Positions 33,273 through 41,340 of a DNA stretch of 41,377 bases are shown here, in pieces. The notes beneath the pieces were generated by a model that searched no databases, was not told the DNA's origin, and was given only the letters and a program-made list of their open reading frames with translations. Position numbers and translations under genes: made by a program. The DNA comes from JAVVSR01 sp964604875 (GTDB lineage Bacteria > Bacillota > Clostridia > Christensenellales > CAG-917), in NCBI GenBank assembly GCA_964604875.1, contig CAZSAC010000011.1, positions 1-41,377 on the forward strand, read 5' to 3'. Position 1 is the first letter of the stretch, and each line of letters starts with the position of its first letter.

Positions 33273-33709
33273 TGGAAAAGATTTTTAATGGACGCGTTGT
33301 CGTTGAAGGACAAGCAAAACTAAAAGCCTTGGTTTCTCACGGCGGTTTTAATACGCTTGCCTCTTTTAAGGATTGTAAAGAAGGAAAAAATATCTGCACC
33401 GACCAAAACAACGCTGATTTATTTGGGAAATCCACGGTGGGCGTTGCGCTATGTTTGCCACAAACAATTGGCTCGACTACGGGCGGAATGGTGCTTTATA
33501 ACGCAGCAATCATAAGCTGCAATCCCGGCGCGCTGTTGTTTTCAAAACCGATTGACTCGCTTGCGGCTGCCGGGGCAATTTTGGCATCGGTATGGACGCC
33601 AAACAGTATGCCCACAGTTGACGGCTTGGGCGATGAGTTTTTAAACTATGTCAAAGATGGTATGACGATAGAAATTTTGCCCGAGGGCAAGGTAAAAGTA
33701 TCCGACTAG
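33272..33709 (+). CDS. Aconitase X small (swivel) subunit, DUF126
   Basis: 145 residues, GTG start with AGGGGGT nine bases upstream. The protein matches the DUF126 swivelling domain: NGRVVVEGQA at the start, a central LPQTIGSTTGGMVLYNAA with the conserved serine, and GALLFSKPIDSLAAAGAILAS. It supplies part of the active site of two-subunit AcnX enzymes. Unlike the large subunit it appears intact, which suggests either recent damage to its partner or a sequencing error there. A terminator follows. Confidence 0.88.
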   Translation: MEKIFNGRVVVEGQAKLKALVSHGGFNTLASFKDCKEGKNICTDQNNADLFGKSTVGVALCLPQTIGSTTGGMVLYNAAIISCNPGALLFSKPIDSLAAAGAILASVWTPNSMPTVDGLGDEFLNYVKDGMTIEILPEGKVKVSD

Positions 33710-33733
33710 GTTAAAAATAAACATACTAATATT

Positions 33734-33766
33734 AAAATCCTCCCAATATTTGCGGAGGATTTTTTT
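33734..33766 (+). terminator. Terminator after the aconitase X genes
   Basis: AAAATCCTCC (33734-33743) and GGAGGATTTT (33754-33763) with a 10-base loop are followed by T residues to 33766. The next 70 bases are AT-rich with no visible feature before the clpB promoter. Confidence 0.88.
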
Positions 33767-33840
33767 ATAGAAAAAGCAAATATGGATAAAAATATTAAAA
33801 TAAAAATCCTACAAAAATCAATACTTTTTTTTAAAACCTA

Positions 33841-33868
33841 TTGACAATTAGAAAAAAAGTGATACAAT
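33841..33868 (+). promoter_or_regulatory. Promoter of clpB
   Basis: TTGACA (33841-33846), 16 bases, TACAAT (33863-33868). The last base of the -10 is the first base of the CIRCE element. Confidence 0.75.
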
Positions 33869-33894
33869 TAGCAATCGAACACATAGAGTGCTAA
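33868..33894 (+). promoter_or_regulatory. CIRCE operator (HrcA binding site)
   Basis: TTAGCAATC, nine bases, GAGTGCTAA: the known CIRCE element (TTAGCACTC-N9-GAGTGCTAA) with one mismatch in the left arm. It covers the start of transcription, so HrcA should repress clpB until heat or unfolded protein stress. A further half-site, GAGTGCCAA, lies at 33909-33917. Confidence 0.88.
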
Positions 33895-33940
33895 CAGTCG
33901 GCACACAAGAGTGCCAACAAACTCAAAACGGAGGTAATTT

Positions 33941-36535
33941 ATGAATACAGAAAAATATACAAAAAAGGCTTTGGAAGCTATAAATAACGCGCAAACCATT
34001 GCGATGGAGCACAATAACCAAACGATACAAACAGAGCATCTAGCCGCTGCGCTTTTGGAAGATGACGAGGGTTTAATTGCCCAAATTTTAAGCAAATGCC
34101 ACGTCAATGTTGATGAGCTATTGCGCAACGTTTACGGCGTAATATCGGCTTTGCCGTCGGTTACTGGTGGAGAGGGAAGCTTATATGTTGATAAATCCCT
34201 TGCTTTAGTATTGTCCGCTGCCGAAAAACAGGCAAAGAAGGATAAAGACGAGTTTGTCAGCGTTGAACATTTATTTGACGCGCTTCTAGACAGCAATTCT
34301 CCTAGCTTACGTAAAATATTTATGCAGAATAACGTTGATAAAAGCGCGTTCGATAATGCGATAAAAAGTGTCAAGACCGCGCCGGTAACAAACGATTCCC
34401 CCGAGGGAACTTACGACGTTTTGCAAAAGTACGGCTATGATTTGGTGGCAAAAGCTTTAAGCGGAAAAAACGACCCAATCATCGGACGTGACGACGAAAT
34501 AAGAAACGTTATCCGCATTCTTTCCAGAAAAACCAAAAATAATCCTGTTTTAATAGGCGAACCCGGCGTTGGGAAAACTGCTATCGCAGAGGGCTTGGCT
34601 CAACGTATTGCGCAGGGCGACGTTCCCGAGGGCTTAAAAAATAAACACATTTTTGCGCTCGATATGGGCTCGTTGATTGCTGGGGCAAAGTATCGTGGGG
34701 AATTTGAAGAAAGACTTAAAGCTGTGCTTGGAGAAATCAAAAAACAAGAGGGCAGAATGTTGCTTTTTATAGATGAATTGCATACCATTGTCGGCGCTGG
34801 TAAAACAGAAGGCAGTATGGATGCGGGCAACCTTTTAAAGCCGATGTTGGCGAGAGGCGAGTTGCACTGTATAGGCGCAACAACGCTTGACGAATATAGA
34901 AAATATATTGAAAAAGATCCCGCTTTGGAAAGACGGTTTCAACCCGTAACAGTTGGCGAACCTACTGTTGAAGATACGATTACAATTTTGAGAGGGCTGA
35001 AAGAAAGATATGAAATATTCCACGGCGTGCGCATACACGACCAAGCGTTGGTTTCGGCTGCGACTTTGTCGGATAGATACATAACAGATAGATTTTTGCC
35101 AGATAAAGCCATTGATTTGGTTGATGAGGCTTGCGCAATGATTCGTACAGAGATTGATAGTATGCCTACCGAAATGGATATTATTTCACGTAAAATTATG
35201 CAGCTACAGATTGAGGAGGTAGCTTTGTCAAAAGAAAGTGATAAGCTTTCGCAGGATAGGCTTGCAACCGTTAAAAAAGAAATTGCAGACCAAACTGATA
35301 AGTTTAATTTGATGAAAGCGCAATGGCAATCTGAAAAGCAAGGTATAACAACCGTCCAAGCCCTAAAAACAGAAATTGAGAAAGCAAACGCCGATATGGA
35401 GGCTGCTAAACGTGTTGCCGATTTCGGCAGGGTGGCAGAGCTTATGTACGGCATTATCCCCGACTTAAAAAAGAAGCTTGACGAAATTGAGAAAACAGGA
35501 GGGAAAAAGAATAACGTATTATTGCGTGACGAGGTTACGTCTGACGAAATTGCCAAGATTGTTGCAAAATGGACGGGTATCCCCGTGACAAAGCTTTTGG
35601 AAGGCGAAAAAGAAAAGCTGTTGCATTTGGCAGACCAACTGCACAAAAGAGTTGTGGGGCAAAACGAAGCGGTTGATAAAGTTGCTCAGGCAATATTGCG
35701 TTCCCGAGCAGGCATAAGCGACGAAAATCGTCCAATAGGAAGTTTTTTGTTCTTAGGACCGACAGGCGTGGGCAAAACCGAGCTTGCTAAAACCTTGGCG
35801 TCATATTTGTTTGACGATGAACGCAATATCGTGCGTATCGATATGACAGAGTATATGGAAAAATTCAGCGTGTCTCGTCTTATCGGGGCGCCTCCCGGAT
35901 ATGTGGGCTACGATGAAGGCGGACAATTAACCGAAGCTGTAAGACGCAAACCGTATTCGGTTGTCTTATTTGACGAAATCGAAAAAGCTCACCCTGACGT
36001 ATTCAATATATTGTTGCAGGTTTTGGACGACGGGCGTATTACAGACAGCCAAGGCAGAACCGTAAACTTTAAAAATACGATTATCATTATGACGTCAAAC
36101 TTAGGAAGCGGAGTGATTTTGGATAATATCGACAGTCAAGGCAACATCAAAGAAGTTGCCCGAAAAGAAATCGATATTTTATTGAAACAAACTTTCCGTC
36201 CCGAGTTTTTGAATAGGCTGGACGATATTGTGATGTTTACGCCGCTAAGCCGTGATAATATATCGTCGATTATCGACTTGATGCTAGAAAAGCTTAGCAA
36301 TAGGCTTGAAAAGCAACAGCTACATTTGGAGATTACACCCGAGGCAAAGAATCAAATTATTGAAGGCGGATATGACGTCACTTTCGGCGCAAGACCCTTA
36401 AAACGATATATTGAAAGCTATATTGAAACAAAGGTAGCCTCGGCGATTTTGGCAGGGGATATGCGGGAAGGGGATACCTTGCAGGTTGACGCTGACGCAT
36501 CGGGCATTATTGTAAAAGATATTTCGGCAAAATAA
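33941..36535 (+). CDS. clpB: ATP-dependent disaggregase ClpB
   Basis: An 864-residue hexameric AAA+ chaperone that pulls polypeptides out of aggregates together with DnaK. Domains in order: Clp_N (about 1-145), NBD1 with Walker A GEPGVGKT at 206-213 and LFIDELHTIVGAG, and the coiled-coil middle domain (about 405-525) that distinguishes ClpB from ClpC or ClpA. NBD2 follows with GPTGVGKT at 606-613 and GAPPGYVGYDEGG, then the C-terminal D2-small domain. The length is normal. A GGAGG site precedes the ATG, and control is by CIRCE/HrcA. Single-gene unit closed by a terminator. Confidence 0.97.
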   Translation: MNTEKYTKKALEAINNAQTIAMEHNNQTIQTEHLAAALLEDDEGLIAQILSKCHVNVDELLRNVYGVISALPSVTGGEGSLYVDKSLALVLSAAEKQAKKDKDEFVSVEHLFDALLDSNSPSLRKIFMQNNVDKSAFDNAIKSVKTAPVTNDSPEGTYDVLQKYGYDLVAKALSGKNDPIIGRDDEIRNVIRILSRKTKNNPVLIGEPGVGKTAIAEGLAQRIAQGDVPEGLKNKHIFALDMGSLIAGAKYRGEFEERLKAVLGEIKKQEGRMLLFIDELHTIVGAGKTEGSMDAGNLLKPMLARGELHCIGATTLDEYRKYIEKDPALERRFQPVTVGEPTVEDTITILRGLKERYEIFHGVRIHDQALVSAATLSDRYITDRFLPDKAIDLVDEACAMIRTEIDSMPTEMDIISRKIMQLQIEEVALSKESDKLSQDRLATVKKEIADQTDKFNLMKAQWQSEKQGITTVQALKTEIEKANADMEAAKRVADFGRVAELMYGIIPDLKKKLDEIEKTGGKKNNVLLRDEVTSDEIAKIVAKWTGIPVTKLLEGEKEKLLHLADQLHKRVVGQNEAVDKVAQAILRSRAGISDENRPIGSFLFLGPTGVGKTELAKTLASYLFDDERNIVRIDMTEYMEKFSVSRLIGAPPGYVGYDEGGQLTEAVRRKPYSVVLFDEIEKAHPDVFNILLQVLDDGRITDSQGRTVNFKNTIIIMTSNLGSGVILDNIDSQGNIKEVARKEIDILLKQTFRPEFLNRLDDIVMFTPLSRDNISSIIDLMLEKLSNRLEKQQLHLEITPEAKNQIIEGGYDVTFGARPLKRYIESYIETKVASAILAGDMREGDTLQVDADASGIIVKDISAK

Positions 36536-36547
36536 AAAATATATATT

Positions 36548-36576
36548 AAACGGACACAAACTGCGTCCGTTTTTTT
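36548..36576 (+). terminator. Terminator after clpB
   Basis: AAACGGAC (36548-36555) pairs with GTCCGTTT (36565-36572) and a T-run follows to 36576. Confidence 0.88.
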
Positions 36577-36587
36577 ATGGAAAACTA

Positions 36588-36616
36588 TTGACAAAGATAT
36601 ATGAATGATGTATCAT
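36588..36616 (+). promoter_or_regulatory. Promoter of the metal-efflux operon
   Basis: TTGACA (36588-36593), 17 bases, TATCAT (36611-36616). It lies downstream of a possible start at 36605, ruling that start out. Confidence 0.75.
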
Positions 36617-36636
36617 ATGAATAGTGGTTCATATGA
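36613..36636 (+). promoter_or_regulatory. ArsR/CadC-type operator palindrome
   Basis: TCATATGAA-N6-TTCATATGA is a perfect 9-6-9 inverted repeat covering the end of the -10 and the start point. Further half-sites ATATGAAT at 36599-36606 and ATATTCAT at 36641-36648 flank it. It is the expected binding site for the repressor encoded just downstream. Confidence 0.8.
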
Positions 36637-36661
36637 GCGAATATTCATAAAGGAGAACAAA

Positions 36662-37000
36662 TTGAAACATAATCACGATAGTTTGCTTTCAAAGGTAAAA
36701 GACGAAATGCCAAACGACGATATCCTTATAGACTTATCCGATTTATTTAAGCTGTTTGGCGACAGCACCCGTATAAAAATTCTTTACGCGTTGTTTGAGT
36801 CCGAAATGTGCGTCTGCGCCATAGCCGAGCTTTTAAACATGACGCAATCGGCAATTTCGCATCAACTGAAAACCTTGCGGGATAATCATTTGATAAACAA
36901 TCGCCGAGAGGGCAAAACGATATTTTATTTTTTAGCTGACGAACACGTCAAGACAATCATCGGGCAGGGTTATAATCACTTATTGGAGGAAACAAAATGA
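36662..37000 (+). CDS. ArsR/SmtB-family metal-sensing repressor (CadC/CzrA-like)
   Basis: 112 residues from TTG 36662, chosen because AAGGAGAACAAA precedes it and the promoter lies downstream of the longer reading's start. A winged helix covers about 25-95, with recognition helix MTQSAISHQLKTLRDNHLI. Two metal sites of the family can be seen. The CVC motif (C50, C52) in helix 3 is as in CadC (Cd/Pb/Zn). DEHVKTIIGQGYNHLLEE in the last helix has the D-x-H...H-x-x-E pattern of the Zn site of CzrA/SmtB. Metal binding should release the operator and induce the operon. It overlaps the next gene by 4 bases. Confidence 0.9.
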   Translation: MKHNHDSLLSKVKDEMPNDDILIDLSDLFKLFGDSTRIKILYALFESEMCVCAIAELLNMTQSAISHQLKTLRDNHLINNRREGKTIFYFLADEHVKTIIGQGYNHLLEETK

Positions 37001-37218
37001 AAAAAGTTTATAAGTTGGAAGATTTAGATTGCGCTCATTGCGCAACTAAGATGCAAGACGCAGTGGCAAAAATAGACGGAGTAAAAGGCGTATCGGTAAA
37101 CTTTTTAATGCAAAAATTTTCGCTTGAGGCGGCAGACGATGTGTTTGAAGACGTACTAAACCAAGCCCTTAAAGTATGCAAAAAAATAGAGCCCGATTGT
37201 AAGATTATTGTAAAATAA
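36997..37218 (+). CDS. Stand-alone heavy-metal-associated (HMA) domain protein
   Basis: 73 residues forming one ferredoxin-like HMA domain. DLDCAHCATKMQDAVAKIDGVKGVSVNF holds the metal-binding CAHC pair (the Cys-x-x-Cys loop), and the rest fits the beta-alpha-beta-beta-alpha-beta fold. It is translated from an ATG overlapping the repressor stop. In related pumps this domain is fused to the N-terminus of the ATPase; here it is separate and the ATPase lacks it. It probably delivers metal to, or regulates, the pump. Confidence 0.88.
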   Translation: MKKVYKLEDLDCAHCATKMQDAVAKIDGVKGVSVNFLMQKFSLEAADDVFEDVLNQALKVCKKIEPDCKIIVK

Positions 37219-37222
37219 GGCT

Positions 37223-39091
37223 ATGACAAAAAAACAAACCAAAATTTTATTTCGGATTATACTTTCTGCGGTTATCACTATTTGCGGATACTTAACCATA
37301 AAATTTGCGCCGATAAACTTGCAAATATGGCAATTGGTTATTTATGCGCTTCCATATTCGATAATAGGTTACGACGTACTTTTCAGCGCCATTAAAAACA
37401 TTTTTCATAAGCAGTTTTTAGATGAGAAATTTTTGATGACCATAGCAACTATAGGGGCGTTTTCCACAGGGGAGTTTCCCGAGGCGGTGATGGTTATGCT
37501 TTTCTATCAGTTGGGAGAGCTTTTCCAAAGCGTCGCCGTTGGCAAAAGTCGAAAATCTATTGCAACGCTTATGGATATCCGTCCTGATATCGCCACAGTT
37601 ATAAGAGACGGGCAGGAATTTGAGGTATCACCCGACGAGGTTAATGTTGGGGAAATCATTATCATAAAAGCAGGCGAAAAGATACCCTTGGACGGCATAA
37701 TTATTAGCGGCTCAACAAGCGTTGACGCCTCTGCGCTCACGGGGGAAAGTTTGCCTCAAAGCAAAACTGAGGGCGATAATATTGTCAGCGGCAGCGTAAA
37801 TATTAACGGATTGATTAAGGTTAAAACGACAAGCAGTTTTGGTGAAAGCACAGTTTCTAAAATTCTGGAACTTGTGGAAAATTCCGCCGAAAAAAAATCA
37901 AAAAGCGAAAATTTTATCACAAAATTCGCCAAATATTATACGCCTATAGTTGTTGCGTGCGCTTTTTTGCTGGCAGTTGTTCCGCCATTGTTTATTGGCA
38001 TAAGTAGCTGGGCTGTATGGTCCGCTTGGATTAATCGAGCTATGGTTTTCTTGGTTGTATCGTGTCCGTGCGCCTTGGTTATTTCGGTTCCACTGTCGTT
38101 TTTCGGCGGTATAGGAGGAGCGTCTAAAGCGGGGATTTTAATCAAAGGTTCCAATTATTTGGAAAAGCTTTCTAAGGTGGATACTGTGGTTTTTGATAAA
38201 ACAGGTACAATGACGAAAGGTTGTTTTAAAGTTACGGCGGTACATCCCTTAGAGATGACAGAAAGGCAGTTGCTGAATATTGCGGCTCTTGCCGAAAGCC
38301 ATTCGACACATCCGATTGCCGAGTCTATTGCGCAGGCTGCCGAGTACAACGGTCATATAGATAAATCTAGAATAGGCGATATAGAGGAGCTTGCGGGGCT
38401 GGGAATCAAAGCAATCATCGACGGAAAACCCGTATATGTCGGCAACGATAAACTGATGGATATGATTAATGTACCTTGGAAAAAATGTCATCTTTCAGGC
38501 ACGACCGTCCATATTGCAAGCGACGAAACATACTTTGGACACATAATCATATCAGATGAATTAAAACCCGATGCCATAGAAACGATAAGCGGTCTTAAAA
38601 ACGCAGGCGTAAAGAAAACCGTAATGCTAACAGGCGATACGCATACAGCCACGCAAAGCGTTTGCAAAAATTTGCCTATCGACGAGGTTTTTACAGATTT
38701 ATTGCCCGGGCAGAAAGTTTTAGAAGTTGAAAAGCTTCTCAATGAAAAGTCTACGGTGGCGTTTGTTGGAGACGGTATAAATGACGCGCCGGTGCTTTCC
38801 CGCGCGGATATAGGCATTGCAATGGGCGCAATTGGCAGTGACGCAGCGATAGAAGCGGCAGACATTGTGATAATGGACGACAAACCGTCGAAAATTGTAA
38901 AAGCAATAATTACTGCCAGAAAAACAATGCGTTTGGTTTACGAAAATATTGGTTTTGCTTTAGCGGTAAAGTTTGCCGTATTGGTCTTGGGCGCGTGCGG
39001 AATCGCAAATATGTGGTTGGCGGTTTTTGCCGACGTCGGAGTAACTGTTATTGCTGTACTCAATGCGATGAGGGCTTTAAAAATACAATAA
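37223..39091 (+). CDS. cadA: P1B-type Zn/Cd/Pb-exporting ATPase (CadA/ZntA-like)
   Basis: 622 residues. The membrane CPC motif C281-P-C283 in SCPCALVISVP marks transition-metal transport. D325 in DKTGTMTKG is phosphorylated. ALTGESLPQS (actuator), STHPIAES (the HP nucleotide motif) and GDGINDAPVLSRADIGIAMG complete the P-type set. Hydrophobic helices lie around 10-50, 70-110, 230-310 and 570-622. With SCPCALVIS, a CadC-like sensor and no copper motifs, divalent Zn/Cd/Pb export is most likely. The N-terminal HMA domain is absent and supplied by the preceding gene, 4 bases upstream. Confidence 0.93.
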   Translation: MTKKQTKILFRIILSAVITICGYLTIKFAPINLQIWQLVIYALPYSIIGYDVLFSAIKNIFHKQFLDEKFLMTIATIGAFSTGEFPEAVMVMLFYQLGELFQSVAVGKSRKSIATLMDIRPDIATVIRDGQEFEVSPDEVNVGEIIIIKAGEKIPLDGIIISGSTSVDASALTGESLPQSKTEGDNIVSGSVNINGLIKVKTTSSFGESTVSKILELVENSAEKKSKSENFITKFAKYYTPIVVACAFLLAVVPPLFIGISSWAVWSAWINRAMVFLVVSCPCALVISVPLSFFGGIGGASKAGILIKGSNYLEKLSKVDTVVFDKTGTMTKGCFKVTAVHPLEMTERQLLNIAALAESHSTHPIAESIAQAAEYNGHIDKSRIGDIEELAGLGIKAIIDGKPVYVGNDKLMDMINVPWKKCHLSGTTVHIASDETYFGHIIISDELKPDAIETISGLKNAGVKKTVMLTGDTHTATQSVCKNLPIDEVFTDLLPGQKVLEVEKLLNEKSTVAFVGDGINDAPVLSRADIGIAMGAIGSDAAIEAADIVIMDDKPSKIVKAIITARKTMRLVYENIGFALAVKFAVLVLGACGIANMWLAVFADVGVTVIAVLNAMRALKIQ

Positions 39092-39130
39092 AATACATTC
39101 TATACACCTAAAAATACATAATTAAATAAC

Positions 39131-39160
39131 TTGACTACAGCTATAACATTGTTTTATAAT
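39131..39160 (+). promoter_or_regulatory. Promoter of the ABC transporter operon
   Basis: TTGACT (39131-39136), 18 bases, TATAAT (39155-39160). Confidence 0.6.
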
Positions 39161-39197
39161 TATAAAGACTATTTTAATATGAGATTTTGGGGTGGAT

Positions 39198-39920
39198 ATG
39201 CTAAAGATTATTAATTTTTCCAAAAAATACAGAGGCGCGAAAAAATACTCGGCTAAAAATATCACTTTCTCAATTGAAAGAGGGGAGATACTGGGCATAG
39301 TTGGCAGTAACGGCGCAGGAAAATCTACTACAATTAAATGCCTGTCAGGTATTTTACCATATGAAGAAGGCGAAATTCTTGTTGACGGACACGATTTGAA
39401 AAAAGAGGCTGTAGCAGCTAAGCAACTTATTGGATATGTTCCTGACGACCATTCTGTTTATGAAAAATTGACAGGGCGTGAGTATGTAAACTATATGGGC
39501 AGTCTTTTCGGTGTAAAAAAGGCGGATAAGAAGGCGAGACTTGATTACTATTCGGAGCTTTTTGATTTGTCCTATGCGTTAGATAACCAAATTTCCAGTT
39601 ACAGCCATGGAATGAAACAAAAAATTTGTATTATCGGCTCGCTTATTCACGAACCTCAATTATGGATATTGGATGAGCCTATGGTTGGACTTGACCCGCA
39701 AACAATGAATGAGGTTAAAAACTGTATTATTAATTATGCCGATAAAGGCAATTCGGTATTGTTTTCGTCACATAACTTGTATGTGGTTCAAGAAATATGC
39801 GATTTGGTTGCCATAATAAAGAAGGGTGAGCTTGTAGAGTTTTTCGATTTGCGACAGGTCTTTAGAGAAAATCCGAACTTTGACCTTAACCAATACTTTT
39901 TGGAGATTAACGAGGTTTGA
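39198..39920 (+). CDS. ABC transporter ATP-binding protein
   Basis: 240 residues from ATG 39198. A GTG at 39192 is possible but falls inside the GGGGTGG site. Walker A GSNGAGKS at 36-43, signature SSYSHGMKQK, Walker B LWILDEP and the switch histidine in SSHNL are present. The C-terminal KKGELVEFFDLRQVF resembles the tail of ABC-2-type exporter ATPases. Its TGA lies one base before the permease ATG. The substrate is unknown; such pairs export peptides, lipids or drugs. Confidence 0.9.
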   Translation: MLKIINFSKKYRGAKKYSAKNITFSIERGEILGIVGSNGAGKSTTIKCLSGILPYEEGEILVDGHDLKKEAVAAKQLIGYVPDDHSVYEKLTGREYVNYMGSLFGVKKADKKARLDYYSELFDLSYALDNQISSYSHGMKQKICIIGSLIHEPQLWILDEPMVGLDPQTMNEVKNCIINYADKGNSVLFSSHNLYVVQEICDLVAIIKKGELVEFFDLRQVFRENPNFDLNQYFLEINEV

Positions 39921-39921
39921 T

Positions 39922-41340
39922 ATGAGTAAAATTGGGGCTTATATCATTCTACATTTAAAACTTCATTGGGGACGCGACGCCAAAGCGGATAGAAAAGGGC
40001 AATTTGTAACGTTCTTAATTGGACTAGTTGCCTGTGTCGCGCTCTTATTTATTTTAAAATATTTTTTCGATGTTTTATTCAATCAATTTAGCCAGAGCAT
40101 AAAGCCTGAAGACGTATCGGCGATTGTGTTTATAGTTTTGCAATTGGTTTTGATGTTTGCATGTATTTCGATGCAGATTAAATATCTGCTTAAGCCGTTT
40201 GATATTACAATCACGGCAAGATTTCCAATGTCATCTTACCAAATGTTTTTTGCGGAAATCATAACCATATACTTATATATACAGTTTATGGCGGTTGCGT
40301 TGTATCTTCCGGTTATGATAATGTTCGGCTGGTCGGCAAATTTGCTTAGCGGTGTCTTTGTCTTAAGAGTTTTGCTATCAACATTTTTTGCGCCAATGAT
40401 ACCGTTTGCTTTTGCAACAATCTTATCGGTGCCGACTATGCTTATAATTACCTTGCTGGAATATCATAATTACATAAAGCTAGGCATCTTTATTATTGGC
40501 TTATGCGCGTCGTTTACTTTATACAGCTATGTGCTTGATTTTTTAGCAGAATACTATATACATCAGCGCCTAAATGCCAATACGTTGTCGGCGTGGACGT
40601 CTGTGATAACAAGCCTTAACTCAAAATGGAACATAACAATTTATCAAAAATATATTGTGTTTTTTGATGGAGCATGGAAAGGGATTGGCTTGACTTTGCT
40701 TATTTTTGCGGCTGCAAGCGTTGTCGGACTTTTGCTGGCAAAGCCACTTTATGACAGGGTGCACTACAAGGCCTTATCGGGGGAAATGAGTATTTATTCT
40801 AAAAAAACAAAGCTGAACTCGGACAATGCTTTTATAGCAATTTGTAAAAAAGAATTTGTAGGCATAATAAGAAATCAAACTTACGCATATTTTTATTTGG
40901 GGATTGCTATTACCACTCCCGTAATGGTATTTTTGTGTGATAGGCTTGTTAAAAAAGTTGGAGAAGCTCAGCTTGGTGGAAACATAAGTTTCGGAATTAG
41001 CTTGCTTGTTATTTTAGTGTTTATTGCAATGTTGAACTCTTTTTCTGCAAGCGCCATAAGTCGCGAGGATAAAGCCTTCTATATTACGAAAATGACGCCT
41101 CTGTCATTTAAAAGTCAGCTTTTGGCAAAGGCGTTGCTGATTTTTTGCGTATCGGCGGGCGCGTTGCTTATGAGCAGTATCATTTTGCTTGTGTTAAAAT
41201 TTGTGACGCCGCTTCAAACGCTTATTATTGACCTCACGGGGGCAGTTATGGCAGTCGGGTTAGTCTTTAACGGGCTTAACATAAATTTACGACATCCGAA
41301 TTTGGGCAGTAAGGCAAACGGCGAAAATAATCTTACATAA
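39922..41340 (+). CDS. ABC-2-type transporter permease
   Basis: 472 residues from ATG 39922, directly after the ATPase stop; the frame open from 39880 overlaps the ATPase and is not used upstream. About 10 hydrophobic segments are visible (for example 26-48, 65-90, 110-140, 150-175, 180-205, 260-280, 315-335, 345-370, 390-420 and 430-455). It ends LNINLRHPNLGSKANGENNLT. In related large exporter permeases I recall a similar LRHPKL stretch followed by further helices, so the C-terminus may be truncated. The family is assigned by context and topology. Confidence 0.8.
   Translation: MSKIGAYIILHLKLHWGRDAKADRKGQFVTFLIGLVACVALLFILKYFFDVLFNQFSQSIKPEDVSAIVFIVLQLVLMFACISMQIKYLLKPFDITITARFPMSSYQMFFAEIITIYLYIQFMAVALYLPVMIMFGWSANLLSGVFVLRVLLSTFFAPMIPFAFATILSVPTMLIITLLEYHNYIKLGIFIIGLCASFTLYSYVLDFLAEYYIHQRLNANTLSAWTSVITSLNSKWNITIYQKYIVFFDGAWKGIGLTLLIFAAASVVGLLLAKPLYDRVHYKALSGEMSIYSKKTKLNSDNAFIAICKKEFVGIIRNQTYAYFYLGIAITTPVMVFLCDRLVKKVGEAQLGGNISFGISLLVILVFIAMLNSFSASAISREDKAFYITKMTPLSFKSQLLAKALLIFCVSAGALLMSSIILLVLKFVTPLQTLIIDLTGAVMAVGLVFNGLNINLRHPNLGSKANGENNLT

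Noticed and set aside
36605..36661. Longer N-terminus for the ArsR-type repressor
   Set aside because: It starts upstream of the -10 box and runs through the operator; TTG 36662 has a proper ribosome binding site.
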